Assembly (NCBI GenBank): GCA_028287035.1
Contig: JAQBQL010000266.1
Coordinates: 1 to 44,999 of the forward strand
Direction: 5' to 3'
DNA: 44,999 nucleotides
From: Labilithrix sp.
Lineage (GTDB): Bacteria; Myxococcota; Polyangia; Polyangiales; Polyangiaceae
Below are positions 32,995-42,149 of the stretch, one piece after another. The notes under the pieces are model-generated. The model was not told the origin of the DNA. It did no database searches and saw only the letters and a program-made list of their open reading frames with translations. Position numbers and translations under genes: made by a program. Position 1 is the stretch's first letter; each line of letters opens with the position of its first letter.

Positions 32995-34415
32995 GGTGTA
33001 TTGGTCCCCGTGATCTTTCCCGCGATCGTGTTGCCCTGAAGCTGATTGCCATTCGCGATGACGACGGCGGCGCCCGTGACCGCGACGGCGCGCCTCGTCC
33101 CCTTCTCGAACGCGACTCGCTGCACGATCCCGCGCCCCGCCGCGAACGCCAGGGCAGCGCTGCCGGCCGCCCATGGCGCGACCTTGCCGCCGGCCATGGT
33201 GAAGGTGCCGTCACCCTCCCAGAGGACGGCCTGGGTCATGGGGCCCTGCATGTTCGCATTGGACAGCGTGAGATATGCCGGTAATCCGACGGGGTGCCAC
33301 ACGCCGATCCCGCGGCGTCCCTTCCAGGAAGGTGCCCACGTCAGGTCGCGCACGAAGTAATTCACCTGGCTGCTGTTGGTGATCTCGATGCCGACGTCGG
33401 TGTCGAGCGTCACCCGGCTCATCTGCCCGAGCCCCCCGCCGCAGAGGCTGGCGCACGTGCTCGTGGTGAGCAGGATGCCCGTCGCGTAGCCGCGAAGCTC
33501 GATGTCGGCCAGGACCTCCCAGTCGCCGCGCTCGATGCTGATGCCGGTGCCCGCGCTCCTCTGGAAGGCGAGCGCCGGGCTCGTGGCCTCGGCGTGCCAG
33601 ATGGGCGTGAAGTGCACGTTCTCGAGCCGTCCCACGTCGAGACTCTTGTCGACGTTGATGCCGGTCTCGAGCGGCTGGCCATAGACCCCACGAAAGAAGT
33701 GGCGACCCGACGCCACGGACGCGACGTCCACCCCGCGGAACGCGTTCACCAGCGTGACGTTGACGAGCGATATCGGAAGCTCGCGCCCGCGGATCGTCCA
33801 GGGATAGGCAACGGGCGGGTTCGTGTCGGTCTGGTTCGGGTAAAAGATCGTGATGCCTTCGAGGGTGGAGGACGAATTCATCGCGAGGAACGGCGCGCCA
33901 TCCGGCTTGCCGGCATTGGCCGTCGACAGGAGAACGGTGCCGATGTGGCGGCTCCACGGCGTTGCCGTCGACGCGGGCGCCGGAGTCGTTCCGACGAGCG
34001 AGACGTAAGGGGGAATGCGCAGCGTACCGGCAATCAGGTACTCGCCCGCCGGGGCGAACACGAGCCCGCCATGACCGGGCGTGGTGGGGCGGTAGCCGCC
34101 CGTTGCCGGGAAGCTCGACGCGGCGTCGAGCGCGCGCTGGAACGCCGCCGTATCGTCGGTCTTGCCGTCTCCTTTCGCGCCATACGGGGCAGCGCGAACG
34201 TCGAGGTAGCGGAGACCCCGGAGCGGGTCGGCGATGGTGGCCGCCTCGGGGCCCGGCGCGCTCGCATCGCCTTCCGTGCACGGCTCCTCGGCGGAGGGCG
34301 GGCTCGCGTCGGCGCTCGCGCCGGGCGCCTCTGCGTCGCCGCAGTGAACCAGACCCAGCGTGCCGAGGAGCGCGGCGGTGAGCGTCGCTGCGCGGCTGCG
34401 GTATCGGTCGTTCAT
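32991..34415 (-). CDS. Pectate-lyase-superfamily beta-helix lipoprotein (copy A)
   Basis: A lipoprotein signal (TLTAALLGTLGLVHC) is followed by an Ala/Ser/Pro/Glu spacer. Then comes the same fold as its downstream paralog: VRAAPYGAKGDGKTDDTAAF, SSTLEGITIFYPNQTDTNPP, LPISLVNVTLVNAFRGVDVA and later rungs. The two proteins align nearly end to end, so they arose by tandem duplication. This copy is lipidated and the other is not. ATG at 34,415 is used; TTG at 34,430 has GGGAG directly before it but no spacer. Length is 474 residues. Substrate is unknown. Confidence 0.85.
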   Translation of the reverse strand: MNDRYRSRAATLTAALLGTLGLVHCGDAEAPGASADASPPSAEEPCTEGDASAPGPEAATIADPLRGLRYLDVRAAPYGAKGDGKTDDTAAFQRALDAASSFPATGGYRPTTPGHGGLVFAPAGEYLIAGTLRIPPYVSLVGTTPAPASTATPWSRHIGTVLLSTANAGKPDGAPFLAMNSSSTLEGITIFYPNQTDTNPPVAYPWTIRGRELPISLVNVTLVNAFRGVDVASVASGRHFFRGVYGQPLETGINVDKSLDVGRLENVHFTPIWHAEATSPALAFQRSAGTGISIERGDWEVLADIELRGYATGILLTTSTCASLCGGGLGQMSRVTLDTDVGIEITNSSQVNYFVRDLTWAPSWKGRRGIGVWHPVGLPAYLTLSNANMQGPMTQAVLWEGDGTFTMAGGKVAPWAAGSAALAFAAGRGIVQRVAFEKGTRRAVAVTGAAVVIANGNQLQGNTIAGKITGTNTP

Positions 34416-34456
34416 GGTGATGAACGACAACTCCCACGCAGCGCTGCGCCGCGCAC

Positions 34457-34475
34457 CTTAAGCGCGTCTTAAGCG
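34457..34475. promoter_or_regulatory. Two CTTAAGCG direct repeats, 11 bases apart
   Basis: CTTAAGCG occurs at 34,457 and again at 34,468, one helical turn apart, in the region between the divergent beta-helix operon and the lipoprotein operon. In GC-rich DNA this AT-containing pair stands out and could be an operator. No regulator can be assigned. Confidence 0.35.
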
Positions 34476-34484
34476 GACTGCGTT

Positions 34485-34514
34485 GCGGCCGCGCGGCCGC
34501 TACGCAGCGGCCGC
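34485..34514. repeat. Three GCGGCCGC octamers forming palindromes
   Basis: GCGGCCGC occurs at 34,485, 34,493 and 34,507. The first two abut to make a 16-base perfect palindrome. The second and third form an 8-bp stem with loop TACGCA. It may be a structured barrier in the divergent intergenic region. No T run follows, so a terminator is not supported. Confidence 0.6.
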
Positions 34515-34636
34515 CAAGCCGCTGACGGCTCGTCACCGGGCGCGCATGATGCGCAATCGGCACGAACAATGGCAACGATCCTTGAAGCCGACCGATCGGA
34601 TGGTAGTACGGATCTCGCGCCAAGGAGAACGCGTCA

Positions 34637-35215
34637 ATGAAGCTTCGATCCTCCCTCTTCGTCTCGTTCGCGGCCGTCGCGGTCGCCTGCTCGGCGCAGA
34701 GCGCGCCTCGGGGCGAGCCCACGGCGTCGGCAGAGTCCGACTACACGCAAGCGTGCGTCGGTGACCCGCCCGTTCTCGCGCTGCGCTGCCACGCGACCGG
34801 GTCGAACGGCTGGACCGGCAACGTCGTCGCCTCCAAGAGCAACGTCCACCAGAACCGCAACGAGAGCCGCCGGTGCACGTCCCCGGGATTCTCGACCCGC
34901 GTGTTCTTCGATATCGAGCGCGGCGAGGGGCCGAGCGCCACGTTGTCGGGAATCGCCGGCAAGCTGGCGCCCGGCGTCGACCTCCAGGCCGTCGGCACGA
35001 CCGCGATAACGCTGACGGAGCTCGACGCGATCGAGGCCACCGTCGACGTCGACTCGGGCAGCGTCCGGCTCGTCACGGAGCAGGACGGAAAGGTCCACGC
35101 CGTCCTCGACGTGCGGGCGCACCAGACGTTCTTCGCCGGCGCGGACGATCCGGCGAACCCCGTGTTCGACTTCATCGGCGACTTCCCGTGCGAGGTCACC
35201 GCGTCGCGTCCCTGA
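34637..35215 (+). CDS. Lipoprotein of unknown function
   Basis: AAGGAG eight bases before ATG is a strong ribosome site. The signal peptide ends at lipobox VAVAC (Cys18). The mature part has SRRCTSPGFSTRVFFDIERG and a beta-rich domain (GSVRLVTEQDGKVHAVLDVR) with several Cys for disulphides. No family recognised. Length is 192 residues. It opens a same-strand run of four closely spaced genes. Confidence 0.7.
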   Translation: MKLRSSLFVSFAAVAVACSAQSAPRGEPTASAESDYTQACVGDPPVLALRCHATGSNGWTGNVVASKSNVHQNRNESRRCTSPGFSTRVFFDIERGEGPSATLSGIAGKLAPGVDLQAVGTTAITLTELDAIEATVDVDSGSVRLVTEQDGKVHAVLDVRAHQTFFAGADDPANPVFDFIGDFPCEVTASRP

Positions 35216-35230
35216 GCAGGAAAGAGCACC

Positions 35231-36169
35231 ATGTCCATGTCCAGCCTCTCGATAGCTCCCTTCGCGATTGCCGCCCTCTTCGGCCTGCCGGCCTGCAGCG
35301 GATCACCCGGCGGCGACATCGGCCCGAACGAGGAGGCCGAGACTCCCGGCGACGCGAGCCCCGGCCGCGGAGGGAGCCCCGACGCTGCCACTGCCTGCGA
35401 CGGCGGCGACTGCGTGATCGCCGACGCGGGTGCCGAGGCGTCCGCGCCGCGCGGCTTCACCCTCTGGCGGACCCTGAAACCGCTCGACCCGGTCGTCATC
35501 GCTCAGGGCGTGTCGGCCGACCTCGGAATGACGAGCGGGATTCCCGATCTCTACGGCTACCAGGCCGAGAAGGTGAGCGGCGTCGAGAACGGGACGGTCA
35601 CTCGCTTCGTCGGCGGGATCGCGACCGAGCAGATGCGCTTTCCGGGCGGCGGTCACGGCTGGGAATTCTCGGTCGTCCGCCGGAAGAATGCCCCCGTCGT
35701 CCGGTTCGAGCACGAGACCGGGATGGTCGAGGTGCCGTGGAAGGCCGGCGCGTCGATCAGCGCCGCGCAGGCGAGCTCGTACGAGGTGGCCCCGCTGCCC
35801 CCGGCCCGACCTGCCATCGGGGACTGGCTCCAGGGCCGCGTGATCATGCCGGACGCATCGGAATGGCGCTTGTACGGAGTTCCCTTTCATCCGCCGCCGC
35901 GTCTGAATGGCGACAATCCGAACATCCCGGCGCGCCTCGAATACATCGTCAATCACAAGATCGCCCGCACCATCGACGTCCGGCATCTCGGCCGGATGCC
36001 ACTCACCCCGACCGGCACGCCGATCGACAAGCGCCTCGAGCCGGAAGGGCTCTCGCTGATCGTCCTCGACGGCGAGACTCGACTGATGGTCGCCATCGTC
36101 ACCGGGTCGGTGAACACGGCGCACAAGATCCAGCTCTACACCGCGCCGCTCGCCGAGTTGACGCCCTGA
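35231..36169 (+). CDS. Lipoprotein of unknown function
   Basis: It starts 15 bases after the previous stop with AGGAAAGAG upstream. The signal peptide ends at lipobox LPAC, followed by an Asp/Gly/Ser/Ala linker. The folded part contains GHGWEFSVVRRKNAPVVRFE, ASEWRLYGVPFHPPPRLNGD and a C-terminal strand set, without known motifs. Probably outer-membrane attached. Length is 312 residues. Confidence 0.7.
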   Translation: MSMSSLSIAPFAIAALFGLPACSGSPGGDIGPNEEAETPGDASPGRGGSPDAATACDGGDCVIADAGAEASAPRGFTLWRTLKPLDPVVIAQGVSADLGMTSGIPDLYGYQAEKVSGVENGTVTRFVGGIATEQMRFPGGGHGWEFSVVRRKNAPVVRFEHETGMVEVPWKAGASISAAQASSYEVAPLPPARPAIGDWLQGRVIMPDASEWRLYGVPFHPPPRLNGDNPNIPARLEYIVNHKIARTIDVRHLGRMPLTPTGTPIDKRLEPEGLSLIVLDGETRLMVAIVTGSVNTAHKIQLYTAPLAELTP

Positions 36170-36175
36170 GCGTCG

Positions 36176-36191
36176 GCGGAGCTTGCTCCGC
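36176..36191 (+). other. GCGGAG-CTTG-CTCCGC hairpin between operon genes
   Basis: A 6-bp perfect stem closes a stable CUUG tetraloop seven bases after the previous stop codon. No T run follows. It could protect the 3' end of the upstream message or weaken read-through into the phosphatase gene. Confidence 0.4.
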
Positions 36192-36217
36192 GGCGCTCGC
36201 GACCGCATCCTGTCCCG

Positions 36218-37216
36218 ATGTTCCGGCGTCTCGGACCCGTCACGGGCCTTCTCCTCGTGATGAGCTCGTGCGGCGCCCATGACGCGGCGCCGTGCGCCTC
36301 CACGGTCCCGGCCTCGGAGCCGCCGCCCACGGCGAGCGCGGAGGCGATCGTGGACGTCGCTGCCGCTCCGCCGCGAGTCGTCTATGCGGTGAGCGACATC
36401 CACGGCGGCTACGACCGGCTGATGGCGCTGCTCGCGAACAACGAGGTCATCGCGGGGGTTCCATCCTCGCCCGACGCCGTGGCCTGGGCGGCCGGTGACG
36501 CAGTGCTCGTGGTGGCGGGCGACCTCATCGACAAGGGCCCGCAACCGCTGGAGGTCATCGACGCACTGCGCGCCCTCGAGGCGAGCGCGTCGCGCGGCGG
36601 TGGCCGGGTCATCGTGCTACTCGGCAATCACGAGGCCGAGTTCCTCGCCGATCCGACGAACAAGAAGGCGAGCGCGTCCGACGGCGTCGACCGCGAGCTC
36701 GCCGCGAAGGGGCTCGATTGCGGGCTCGTGGCCGCAGGGGGCGAGCCGCGCGGCGCCTGGCTTCGTGCGCGTCCCCTCGGGGCCCGCGTCGGCGGGTGGT
36801 TCTACTCCCACGCGGGGAATACGAAGAACCGGTCACTCGCCGTCCTCGACGATACGCTGCGACGCGCGCTGTCGAGCCCGGCCCGCTTCGCCGATCCCGA
36901 GATCATCGGAAGCGATTCGATCCTGGAAGCGCGTGACTGGTACGCGGACCCCGCCGTCGTGCGGGCGAGCGCGGCGAGCCTCGGCGTCGCGCACTTCGTC
37001 TTCGGTCACGACCCGAACGCCCTCGGTCCGCGCGGCTCCATCGCGTTCAGCCAGGAAGGCCTGGTCGTGCGCATCGACTGCGGCATGTCACCGGACGTGG
37101 ACGACAGCTCGGGGTGCCTTCTGCGCGTCCGGCGTGATGGAGTGACCGAGGTCGCGGAGCAGCTGAAGGCCGACGGCCAGGCGACTCTTCTGTTCCGCAC
37201 GCCGTCGGCGCCGTGA
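36218..37216 (+). CDS. PPP-like metallophosphatase lipoprotein
   Basis: A lipoprotein signal (LLLVMSSC) precedes the catalytic domain with the three metal-site motifs of calcineurin-like phosphatases: SDIHGGYDRL, VVAGDLIDKGPQ and LLGNHEAEF. Later His-containing segments GWFYSHAGNTKN and HFVFGHDPNALGP complete the site, as in bacterial ApaH/PPP enzymes. It should remove phosphate from proteins or nucleotides outside the inner membrane. Length is 332 residues. The next gene begins in its stop codon (TGATG). Confidence 0.85.
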   Translation: MFRRLGPVTGLLLVMSSCGAHDAAPCASTVPASEPPPTASAEAIVDVAAAPPRVVYAVSDIHGGYDRLMALLANNEVIAGVPSSPDAVAWAAGDAVLVVAGDLIDKGPQPLEVIDALRALEASASRGGGRVIVLLGNHEAEFLADPTNKKASASDGVDRELAAKGLDCGLVAAGGEPRGAWLRARPLGARVGGWFYSHAGNTKNRSLAVLDDTLRRALSSPARFADPEIIGSDSILEARDWYADPAVVRASAASLGVAHFVFGHDPNALGPRGSIAFSQEGLVVRIDCGMSPDVDDSSGCLLRVRRDGVTEVAEQLKADGQATLLFRTPSAP

Positions 37217-37665
37217 TGTCGGCCGACGCGTGGAGGTTCGCGGCGAGCGTCGCGGCGGCGCTCGTCGGCACCTGGCTCGCGCTCGTGGCGGCGCTGCTGA
37301 TCGTGCGACCGAAGGGGATGTCGGTCGTGGAGGCGCTACGGGTGCTGCCCGACACGCTGCGCTTGCTCGAGCGCCTCGCGCGAGACAGGACCCTTCCGCG
37401 CGGCGTGCGCATCCGGCTCGTCCTCCTGCTCGGCTACCTGGCGCTCCCCTTCGATCTCATCCCGGATTTTCTGCCGTTGATCGGGCAGCTCGACGACGTG
37501 ATCGTCGCCTTGCTCGTCCTGCGTTCGGTGGTGGCCGCGGCGGGGCCGGGCCCGGTCCGGGCGCACTGGCCCGGCACCGACGCTGGCCTTGTCGCGCTGT
37601 GGAAGATCGCGGGCCTACGGGGCGCGCCTCCCCCGCCCGCCGACGCCGAGACACTCACGGGCTGA
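37216..37665 (+). CDS. YkvA/DUF1232 membrane protein
   Basis: The family signature GYLALPFDLIPDFLPLIGQL, then DDVIVALLVL, is complete. A further membrane helix lies at the N-terminus (ASVAAALVGTWLALVAALLI). Members are small membrane proteins of unknown role. ATG at 37,216 shares its first base with the upstream TGA, so translation is coupled to the phosphatase; GTG at 37,213 is an alternative. Length is 149 residues. The C-terminus is Pro/Ala-rich. Confidence 0.85.
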   Translation: MSADAWRFAASVAAALVGTWLALVAALLIVRPKGMSVVEALRVLPDTLRLLERLARDRTLPRGVRIRLVLLLGYLALPFDLIPDFLPLIGQLDDVIVALLVLRSVVAAAGPGPVRAHWPGTDAGLVALWKIAGLRGAPPPPADAETLTG

Positions 37666-37730
37666 TCCGCACGCGTCGCGCGTGTGCAGGTCAGCGGCCC
37701 CGCGGAGGCTCGTCGCCGGCGGGCGATCTC

Positions 37731-37904
37731 GTTCGGATCCCTGCCGACCGCCGCGAAGGCTGGCGTGGGCGAGCGGTCCGAAGCCGTTCGGATCCCTGCT
37801 CATCGTGGACTCGCGTGTCGGGGCGCCAACGACCGTGAGGGATCCGAACGACTTCAGCCGCTACGGGTACGCCGCCTCCCGCGAAGACCCTGAGGGATCC
37901 GAAC
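37731..37904. repeat. Four-copy GTTCGGATCCCT repeat, two in each orientation
   Basis: GTTCGGATCCCT lies at 37,731 and 37,786 and its reverse complement AGGGATCCGAAC at 37,838 and 37,893. The two reversed copies share longer flanks (TGAGGGATCCGAACGACTT). The copies are 42-55 bases apart and can pair in several ways. They fill a gene-free 336-base gap before the LVIVD lipoprotein gene. They could be protein-binding sites, a dispersed repeat or a structured RNA. Confidence 0.75.
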
Positions 37905-38001
37905 GACTTGCTGGCGAGCGCGCGAAATAAACGTGCGACCGCGCCGGGCGCCGAGGCTCCTCCAGATGCCGGTTGCACGGCCCAGGATCTCGGTCATACC
38001 C

Positions 38002-40233
38002 ATGCCTACATTGTCCCCCAAGCGCCTTTCAGCCTCGAATCGCCGCCTTCTCGGCTCCCTCGCCGCCGTCGTCGCCCTCGGGGCAGGCGGCTGCAGCAGC
38101 AGCGAGCCGGACGCGGCGCTCGGCACGTCCAGCGACGAGCAGAACGCGTGTCCCGGCGGCAAGCACGAGTGCGCCGGATGGGGCGCCACGTGCGCCGGCG
38201 CCTCGCTCACGACGTGCGTCGTCGGCGAGGACGGCTGCCGCAAGCTCCTGACCCAGCCGTGCTCGCTCGGCTGCGATGCCGGCGCGTGCAAGACGTGCGA
38301 CGCGCTCACCGTGCCGAAGCGCGGTTCGTCGCTCGCCACCCCGACTGCGTTCTACCACAGCCTCGTTCGCAAGGGGAACGTCGCCATTGCGTCCTGGCGC
38401 GGAAGGAGCGCCGAATACACGCTCTCGACGCGCGGCTTCACCGCGGTCGACCTCACGAGCCCGGACGCGCTCGCGCCCCTCGGCACGACAGCGCTGCCCG
38501 ACAACCAGGACGCGCTCTCGCTCCACATCGAGGGCGACCACGTGTTCGGCATCGCCCCCGGGCGCCTCCAGATCTGGAATGCCGCGAACCCTGCGAGCCT
38601 GACCGCGCTCGGTTCGTACGTGCCCGCGTCCGCTCCGACGTCGCTCGCCGTCTCCGGCTCGGTCGCGTACGTCGGCACCGCCGTCGGCGTCGATCTCGTG
38701 GACGTGTCGAACGCCGCTGCCCCCACGCTGCTCGGCGTCGTCGCCACCAGCGTGCCCGCCGCCGCGATGGTGGTAGCCGGCTCGCGCCTCGCGGTCGCGG
38801 GCGGCTCGGCGGTCGAGATCGTCGACGTCTCGGACCCGACCGCCCCGAAGCTTCTCGCGAAGAGCACGTTCGGCGCGACGATCTACTCGCAATACGCGAT
38901 GCCGCTCGCCTTCGACGGAACGCGACTCGCCGTTGCCGGAACGACCAGCTACGGGCAGGACCTCTGGGCGCAGCTCTCGACGTTCGAGCTCACTCCGGGC
39001 GGAGCGCTCGAGCATCGCGGCGGCATGGGCGGCCTCACGAACGTGACGAAGCTCGCCTTCGACGGGAGCGAGCTCGTCATCGACACGGGCGATGCCGTCG
39101 GCACCCTCGACGTCACGGACCTCCGCACGCCGAAGTGGAAGAAGCACGCGTTCCTGGGACAGGGCTTCCAGATCAGCACCGACGTCGTCCGCGACGGCTC
39201 GCTCCTCTACACGACGGGCACCGGCGGCGTCAGCGCGGTCGACCTCGATCGCGCCTCCGACGTCACCCTGCTCCCGAGCGATGCCGACTGGCTCGGCGGC
39301 AGCGCCACCAAGGGCTCCGTCGCGTATCTCGCGCGCGCCAGGAGCGGGCTCGTCATCGAGGACCTGCGCGACCCGAAGGCTCCGGTGGTGCTCTCGAGGA
39401 CGGCCATGAACGCGAGCTCGATCGCGCTCGAGGGCTACCTCGCCTACGTCGCCGTGCGTGACGAAGGGCTCAGGATCTACGACGTGCGCTCGCCGTGGAA
39501 GCCCGAGCTCGTCGGCAAGGTCGCCGCGCCGATGGTGGGCGGCGTCTCGGTGCACGCCGGCCGTGCGTATGCGATGTGCGGGATCGGTTACACCTGCGTG
39601 TTCGACGTCAGCCAGCCGCTCACTCCGACCCTGCTCGTGAAGAGCGATGCCATCCTCCGGGCCCAGGGCTCGTCGTCGGCATGGCAGCCGTTCGTGATGC
39701 GCGGCTCGCAGCTGTACCTGCCGAGCCCCGACAAGCTGATGATCCTGGACCTCGCGACGCCCTCCGCGCCGGTGACCACGGGGCAGGTGGCGCTCGGCGG
39801 CGGCTACAGCGCGGCGCTCGTCGCGCTCGGTCCGAGCCACGCCTACGTCGCTTACGACTGCCACAACGTCTCCGGTGACACGTGCATCGACGTCGTCGAC
39901 ATCGCCGACCCGACGCGCCCGCAGAAGGTCGCGACGATCACGCACGACTTCGAGATGGGCGCCGGCTTCTACCAGACGCTGAATGCAAGCGCGCGGCGGT
40001 CGACGATGCACGTCGCCGGTCATCATCTCTTCCTCACGAACGAGTGGGGAGGCGTCCTCGTGGTCGACGTCTCGACGCCGACCGCCCCCAGGTCCCTCGG
40101 CGAGCTGTGGACCTCGCTGCCCGGACGCGACCACTTCGTCAGCGACCGCACGCTCCGCGTCTACACCGAGGCGTCGTTCCCGTTTCCCGCACCGGCCGCC
40201 GCGCAGGACCAGATCATCGAGCTCTGCAAGTGA
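38002..40233 (+). CDS. LVIVD-repeat lipoprotein
   Basis: The signal peptide ends at lipobox GAGGC, followed by a Cys-rich head (CPGGKHECAGWGATCAG, CSLGCDAGACKTC). About 600 residues of beta-propeller-like repeats follow, each with a GxxAYVxxxxxGLxIxDVxxPxxPxLxG pattern: VAYVGTAVGVDLVDVSNAAA, LRIYDVRSPWKPELVGKV, GGVLVVDVSTPTAPRSLGEL. These are LVIVD repeats of surface proteins. ATG at 38,002 gives the normal signal length; upstream ATGs at 37,933 and 37,966 add Arg-rich sequence. Length is 743 residues. Partners are unknown. Confidence 0.85.
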   Translation: MPTLSPKRLSASNRRLLGSLAAVVALGAGGCSSSEPDAALGTSSDEQNACPGGKHECAGWGATCAGASLTTCVVGEDGCRKLLTQPCSLGCDAGACKTCDALTVPKRGSSLATPTAFYHSLVRKGNVAIASWRGRSAEYTLSTRGFTAVDLTSPDALAPLGTTALPDNQDALSLHIEGDHVFGIAPGRLQIWNAANPASLTALGSYVPASAPTSLAVSGSVAYVGTAVGVDLVDVSNAAAPTLLGVVATSVPAAAMVVAGSRLAVAGGSAVEIVDVSDPTAPKLLAKSTFGATIYSQYAMPLAFDGTRLAVAGTTSYGQDLWAQLSTFELTPGGALEHRGGMGGLTNVTKLAFDGSELVIDTGDAVGTLDVTDLRTPKWKKHAFLGQGFQISTDVVRDGSLLYTTGTGGVSAVDLDRASDVTLLPSDADWLGGSATKGSVAYLARARSGLVIEDLRDPKAPVVLSRTAMNASSIALEGYLAYVAVRDEGLRIYDVRSPWKPELVGKVAAPMVGGVSVHAGRAYAMCGIGYTCVFDVSQPLTPTLLVKSDAILRAQGSSSAWQPFVMRGSQLYLPSPDKLMILDLATPSAPVTTGQVALGGGYSAALVALGPSHAYVAYDCHNVSGDTCIDVVDIADPTRPQKVATITHDFEMGAGFYQTLNASARRSTMHVAGHHLFLTNEWGGVLVVDVSTPTAPRSLGELWTSLPGRDHFVSDRTLRVYTEASFPFPAPAAAQDQIIELCK

Positions 40234-40244
40234 AGCACACCACC

Positions 40245-42149
40245 ATGACGAAGCTCCTCGCCATTCCCGGCCTCCTCGCTCTCCTCGCGCTGGGCTGTTC
40301 TTCCGCGGACGACGGCACGGGCAACGCAACGACGAGCTCCGACGAGGTCGTCTCGTTCAATCCCGATCGCACGCGCACCTGCGCGACCGCGTGCGCCGAG
40401 GGAACGGTCTGCGACGACGCGGTGCACGCGTGCGTGGCCGAGCCGGGCGCGCCGCAGCTGCGCTTTCCCATCTCGGGCGCCGTCACGTCGGGCCTTCCGG
40501 CGCTGTCGTGGACGAGCGGCGCTGCCGCGTCGGAGAGCGTCGTCGAGATATGCCAGGACGCGAGCTGCGCGCACCCGGTCGCCGAGCTCACCGCGGCGGA
40601 CGGGGCGACGCTCGCGACCGCCCTGCCGCGGGGCACCTACTTCGTTCGGGCCTGGGGCGTTCGCAACGAGCCCGATGGCCACGTCGTTGCCGCTGCCACG
40701 GCAACGAAGCCTCGCGTCTTCCGCAGCAACGGCCGCCCCGTTGCCTCGAGCTCCGCCCTCGGGTGGTTCGCCGACGAGGGCGACGATGCTGCCCTCACGG
40801 CAGGAGGGCTCGCCTCGGCCGGACCGCTGCTCGTGCCCGACATGGATGGTGACGGGCGCACCGAGATCGTTGCCATTCGGCCCGAGGGCAGCGCCGCCAA
40901 GCTCGTGATCTCGCGGCTGGACGCGGGCGCGCAGGTGGTGGACACCAAGCTGGACGTGAGCGCGCAGGCGAAGCTCCTCCTCCTCGGAGACGTCGACCGT
41001 GACGGTTACTTCGATATCGGATCGGTGCAGGATCTCGCCGACGGCGTGCGCCTCGAGATCGTCTTCGGTGGTCCCGTGGTCGGCGCCCGCCGCAAGACGG
41101 TCGACGTCCGCATGCCCGCGGAGAACGGCAAGCCGACCGAGCTCGCGAGCGTTTCGGCAATCGGTGATCTCGACGGCGACGGCTACCCCGAGCTCGCGCT
41201 CGGAGGCCGCGCCAGCACCACGGACGCGCAGTGGGGAGCGACGATCCCGCGGGCGGGCGTCTTCAGCGACGGGCCGTCCGACGCCGACCGCTTCTACGTG
41301 TACCGCGGCGCGGCGGCCCAGCCGTTCACGCAGGCGATGCCCGTCTTCAGGAGCGAGGGGACGGCCTCCGGCGCGCTCGTTCCGCTGGGCGACGTCGATG
41401 GCGACGGCGTGATGGACGCGATCGGCCTCGAGTCGTCGCCGTCCCGCCTGGTCGAATACGAGGCCGACGAATACAGCACGAACCACTGGAACAAGGTCGG
41501 GCGCGGCGTGCGTCCGCCCGCCGGGTTCGTGGTGCTCGGAGGCTCGCCGCTCCGCAAGAAGCAGATCAGGACCCCGTCATACTGGCGGGAAGGGCCCGCC
41601 GCGACGTGGGCCTACGGGCCGGCGCTCATCGGGCAGTACGACGAGGTCCAGGGAATACGCACGATCGCGAGCGGTCGCGCGAGGGAGGAATTCTTCTTCG
41701 CTGTCTCCGTGGCGGGCGTCGGTGACTGGGACGCGGACGGCTTCGCGGACCTCGCGTTCGGGATGGCCGGCGCGGCGGCCCCCGCCCCGCTCAGCGGAGA
41801 GAGCTGGGACGCGTTCTCCGACGCGAGCGTCGTCCGCGACTACGTGACCACCGGCGCGTGGGGTGGCAGCACGACCACGACGTGGCATCGCTTCGCCGCC
41901 TTCGTCGAGGCCCGCTATGGCGGTGCGAGCGGTCCCGGCGACGCGCCCGCCCAGCGCATCCAGAGCCCGACCCTCGCCTCGTCGCCGGGGCTCGTGCCGT
42001 GGGTCGTCTTCCCGGCGAGGATCGAGGCGCGTACGAGCGGTCTCTTCCTGGCCGAGGCGCGCGGCGCGCTGCACACGAACCCGCCGTATTTCACGGCGTT
42101 CGAGGGCACCTTCGCCGGGCCACCGGGCGGCCTGGTGCTGCGTCCGTGA
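40245..42149 (+). CDS. FG-GAP/integrin-like repeat lipoprotein
   Basis: It starts 11 bases after the LVIVD gene. A lipoprotein signal ([10 protein letters not shown]) and a Cys-pair head ([18 protein letters not shown]) precede a fibronectin-like segment and FG-GAP units with calcium-loop motifs: [56 protein letters not shown] and [15 protein letters not shown]. Five DxDxDG-type loops predict a calcium-binding beta-propeller on the cell surface. Length is 634 residues. Its TGA overlaps the GTG of the ligase gene. Confidence 0.88.
   Translation: MTKLLAIPGLLALLALGCSSADDGTGNATTSSDEVVSFNPDRTRTCATACAEGTVCDDAVHACVAEPGAPQLRFPISGAVTSGLPALSWTSGAAASESVVEICQDASCAHPVAELTAADGATLATALPRGTYFVRAWGVRNEPDGHVVAAATATKPRVFRSNGRPVASSSALGWFADEGDDAALTAGGLASAGPLLVPDMDGDGRTEIVAIRPEGSAAKLVISRLDAGAQVVDTKLDVSAQAKLLLLGDVDRDGYFDIGSVQDLADGVRLEIVFGGPVVGARRKTVDVRMPAENGKPTELASVSAIGDLDGDGYPELALGGRASTTDAQWGATIPRAGVFSDGPSDADRFYVYRGAAAQPFTQAMPVFRSEGTASGALVPLGDVDGDGVMDAIGLESSPSRLVEYEADEYSTNHWNKVGRGVRPPAGFVVLGGSPLRKKQIRTPSYWREGPAATWAYGPALIGQYDEVQGIRTIASGRAREEFFFAVSVAGVGDWDADGFADLAFGMAGAAAPAPLSGESWDAFSDASVVRDYVTTGAWGGSTTTTWHRFAAFVEARYGGASGPGDAPAQRIQSPTLASSPGLVPWVVFPARIEARTSGLFLAEARGALHTNPPYFTAFEGTFAGPPGGLVLRP

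Noticed and set aside
37731..37904. CRISPR array
   Set aside because: Only four 12-base copies in mixed orientation, with unequal spacing and no cas genes.
38029..40329. 766-codon minus-strand frame
   Set aside because: Shadow of the LVIVD lipoprotein gene, which has a lipobox and regular repeats; the mirror frame is an Arg/Asp/Val-rich string.
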